The position numbers were made by a program, and so were the translations under genes. Of a stretch of 14,767 nt of DNA, positions 13,739 through 14,767 are shown piece by piece. The DNA comes from CAYUAG01 sp046483025 (lineage in GTDB: Bacteria > Zhuqueibacterota > QNDG01 > CAYUAG01): assembly GCA_046483025.1 (NCBI GenBank), contig JAWODZ010000160.1, forward strand, positions 1-14,767, written 5' to 3'. The first letter of the stretch is position 1; each line of letters opens with the position of its first letter. Under the pieces are notes generated by a model. The model was not told the DNA's origin and did not search any database. It saw only the letters and a program-made list of their open reading frames with translations.

Positions 13739-14767
13739 TTAATTTTTGTCTAACTGATCTCCAAACAAAATCAGTATCTGATCACTTAAAGTTATCTGAG
13801 TTAAAAATTTTCTGAAATCAAGATATTGTTCTACAGGAATGTGAGTTGTATGTAAATCAAATTCTCTGAAAAAATAAGCACTGCCTGGTTTTTTAATAGT
13901 AAAATTCCATTTATACGTACCAAACTCAGATCCTATAGAATCCTGAAGAACAGTGCTTATACATTTCCAGGATTCAGGATAGGAAAAATTGACCTCATCA
14001 GTAATTGTCAGAGCATGCTTTAAAATAATATCTGAATTTCTGTAGATACCAGGAAACAATTTATACATACTGAAAGTACTCAAAGCATCAAGAAAAATTG
14101 TGTACAAACGATCACTTTTTAAAACCATAAGAGAAGAAGAATAATTTCCCGTTATTTTCAAAGGCTGATTCAGATCATTAAGATTTTCTATATCAATTTT
14201 CTGGTCCATATTTATTGAGTAACTACCAAAGATATTCTTGACAAGCCAGGTGTAGTAATTTGAAGGATGAAGATTATCCAGCTGTCGGCGGATTTCCAGG
14301 GCCTGGGATCCATGAATGGTATGGGTTATAGTACCCGAACAGGTACCATCCTTAAAAATTTTCATGTCCCATACTCTTTCGGATAAATTATAGTATGATG
14401 GATAAGAAGGTGTTACGGTTATTTCAGATTCATTTTCCTTAACAACCAGTACATGTCTGTTTTGGTCATACCAGGGTATTCTGCCAAAAGGGATATGTTT
14501 TTCAGTAGGATCCATCCAGATTTCCTGTCCGTTATCTAATTCTGACTTAACAATTACATGATTGAAGAAGGAATTGGATACCAGATTAGTATCAATTTTA
14601 CCGTTATACCAGGTAGAAATCAGAACAGGAAAGGTTTTGATCCCAATCGAACGTGCCATGGCAGTGATCAGAGTTGCCATATCTTTACAGTCACCATAAC
14701 TGTTTCTCAACACTGTAGAGGCGAAGTGTGGCTGATATCCTCCCTTTCCAATTTCAATGGCTATATA
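13739..14767 (-). CDS. Transglutaminase-like protein of the DUF3857 type, N-terminus outside window
   Basis: At least 342 aa are visible; the frame stays open to the window edge, so the 5' end is missing. The GTG at 14713 is internal, because upstream residues read IEIGKGGYQPHFAST and continue into VLRNSYGDCKD, a hallmark of transglutaminase-like domains that follow a DUF3857 domain. The Cys,His,Asp triad is visible: Cys in YGDCKDMAT (codon 14687-14689), His in FFNHVIVKS, and Asp in EIWMDPTEKHIPFG. The C-terminal half is a beta-rich region without clear motifs. Such proteins are usually exported or periplasmic; their substrates are unknown, and a signal peptide would lie outside this window. 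It converges on the aminotransferase gene with only 10 nt between the stops and no clear terminator. It appears unrelated to the acyl-CoA genes. Confidence 0.88.
   Translation of the reverse strand, partial: YIAIEIGKGGYQPHFASTVLRNSYGDCKDMATLITAMARSIGIKTFPVLISTWYNGKIDTNLVSNSFFNHVIVKSELDNGQEIWMDPTEKHIPFGRIPWYDQNRHVLVVKENESEITVTPSYPSYYNLSERVWDMKIFKDGTCSGTITHTIHGSQALEIRRQLDNLHPSNYYTWLVKNIFGSYSINMDQKIDIENLNDLNQPLKITGNYSSSLMVLKSDRLYTIFLDALSTFSMYKLFPGIYRNSDIILKHALTITDEVNFSYPESWKCISTVLQDSIGSEFGTYKWNFTIKKPGSAYFFREFDLHTTHIPVEQYLDFRKFLTQITLSDQILILFGDQLDKN

Noticed and set aside
13729..13760. Bidirectional terminator between the convergent genes
   Set aside because: Only a 6-bp ATCAGT/ACTGAT pairing around an A/T-rich loop is seen, most of it inside the minus-strand gene.

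Overview
The window reads as about 14.8 kb of an AT-rich genome of an uncultured strict anaerobe. It is most likely bacterial: Shine-Dalgarno sites are good, and the last gene is a DUF3857/transglutaminase protein of a kind typical of bacteria. However, one cassette (HMG-CoA synthase, thiolase, DUF35) has the archaeal layout. I cannot fix the phylum from the sequence. Lineages with butyrate/isobutyrate or syntrophic metabolism would fit, such as Desulfobacterota or FCB-group candidate phyla.

Layout. Positions 1-207 form a perfect 100-bp inverted repeat with a 7-nt loop, which looks like a contig-end fold-back artefact. From about 101 to 11858 nearly everything is on the + strand in one tight gene array. 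The first part is an electron-transfer block: etfB (5' missing), etfA, an HdrA-like flavin/Fe-S protein and MvhD. Next is a B12 mutase block: corrinoid adenosyltransferase, MeaB-type GTPase, and the large and small subunits of an acyl-CoA mutase. An acyl-CoA dehydrogenase follows. The last part is an HMG-CoA synthase, a small cupin, a thiolase and a DUF35 zinc-ribbon/OB protein. After a 142-bp gap holding a nested palindrome comes a long class V aminotransferase-like protein (12001-13728). It converges on a transglutaminase-like protein on the minus strand (13739 to the window end, N-terminus outside).

How the genes work together. The mutase carries Phe79 and Gln197 where methylmalonyl-CoA mutase has Tyr and Arg. 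This is the isobutyryl-CoA/n-butyryl-CoA mutase pair, so the locus is best read as branched/straight C4 (or C5) acyl-CoA isomerisation plus beta-oxidation. The mutase interconverts isobutyryl-CoA and butyryl-CoA. The dehydrogenase oxidises the acyl-CoA and passes electrons to EtfAB and then, by inference, to HdrA/MvhD. The thiolase and HMG-CoA synthase, held together by DUF35, act on acetoacetyl-CoA and acetyl-CoA. Enoyl-CoA hydratase, 3-hydroxyacyl-CoA dehydrogenase and HMG-CoA reductase/lyase are not in the window.

No tRNA, rRNA, CRISPR array, transposase or cobalamin riboswitch was seen. No gene-free stretch exceeds 300 bp. The longest gaps are 9746-9908 and 11859-12000, both described below.
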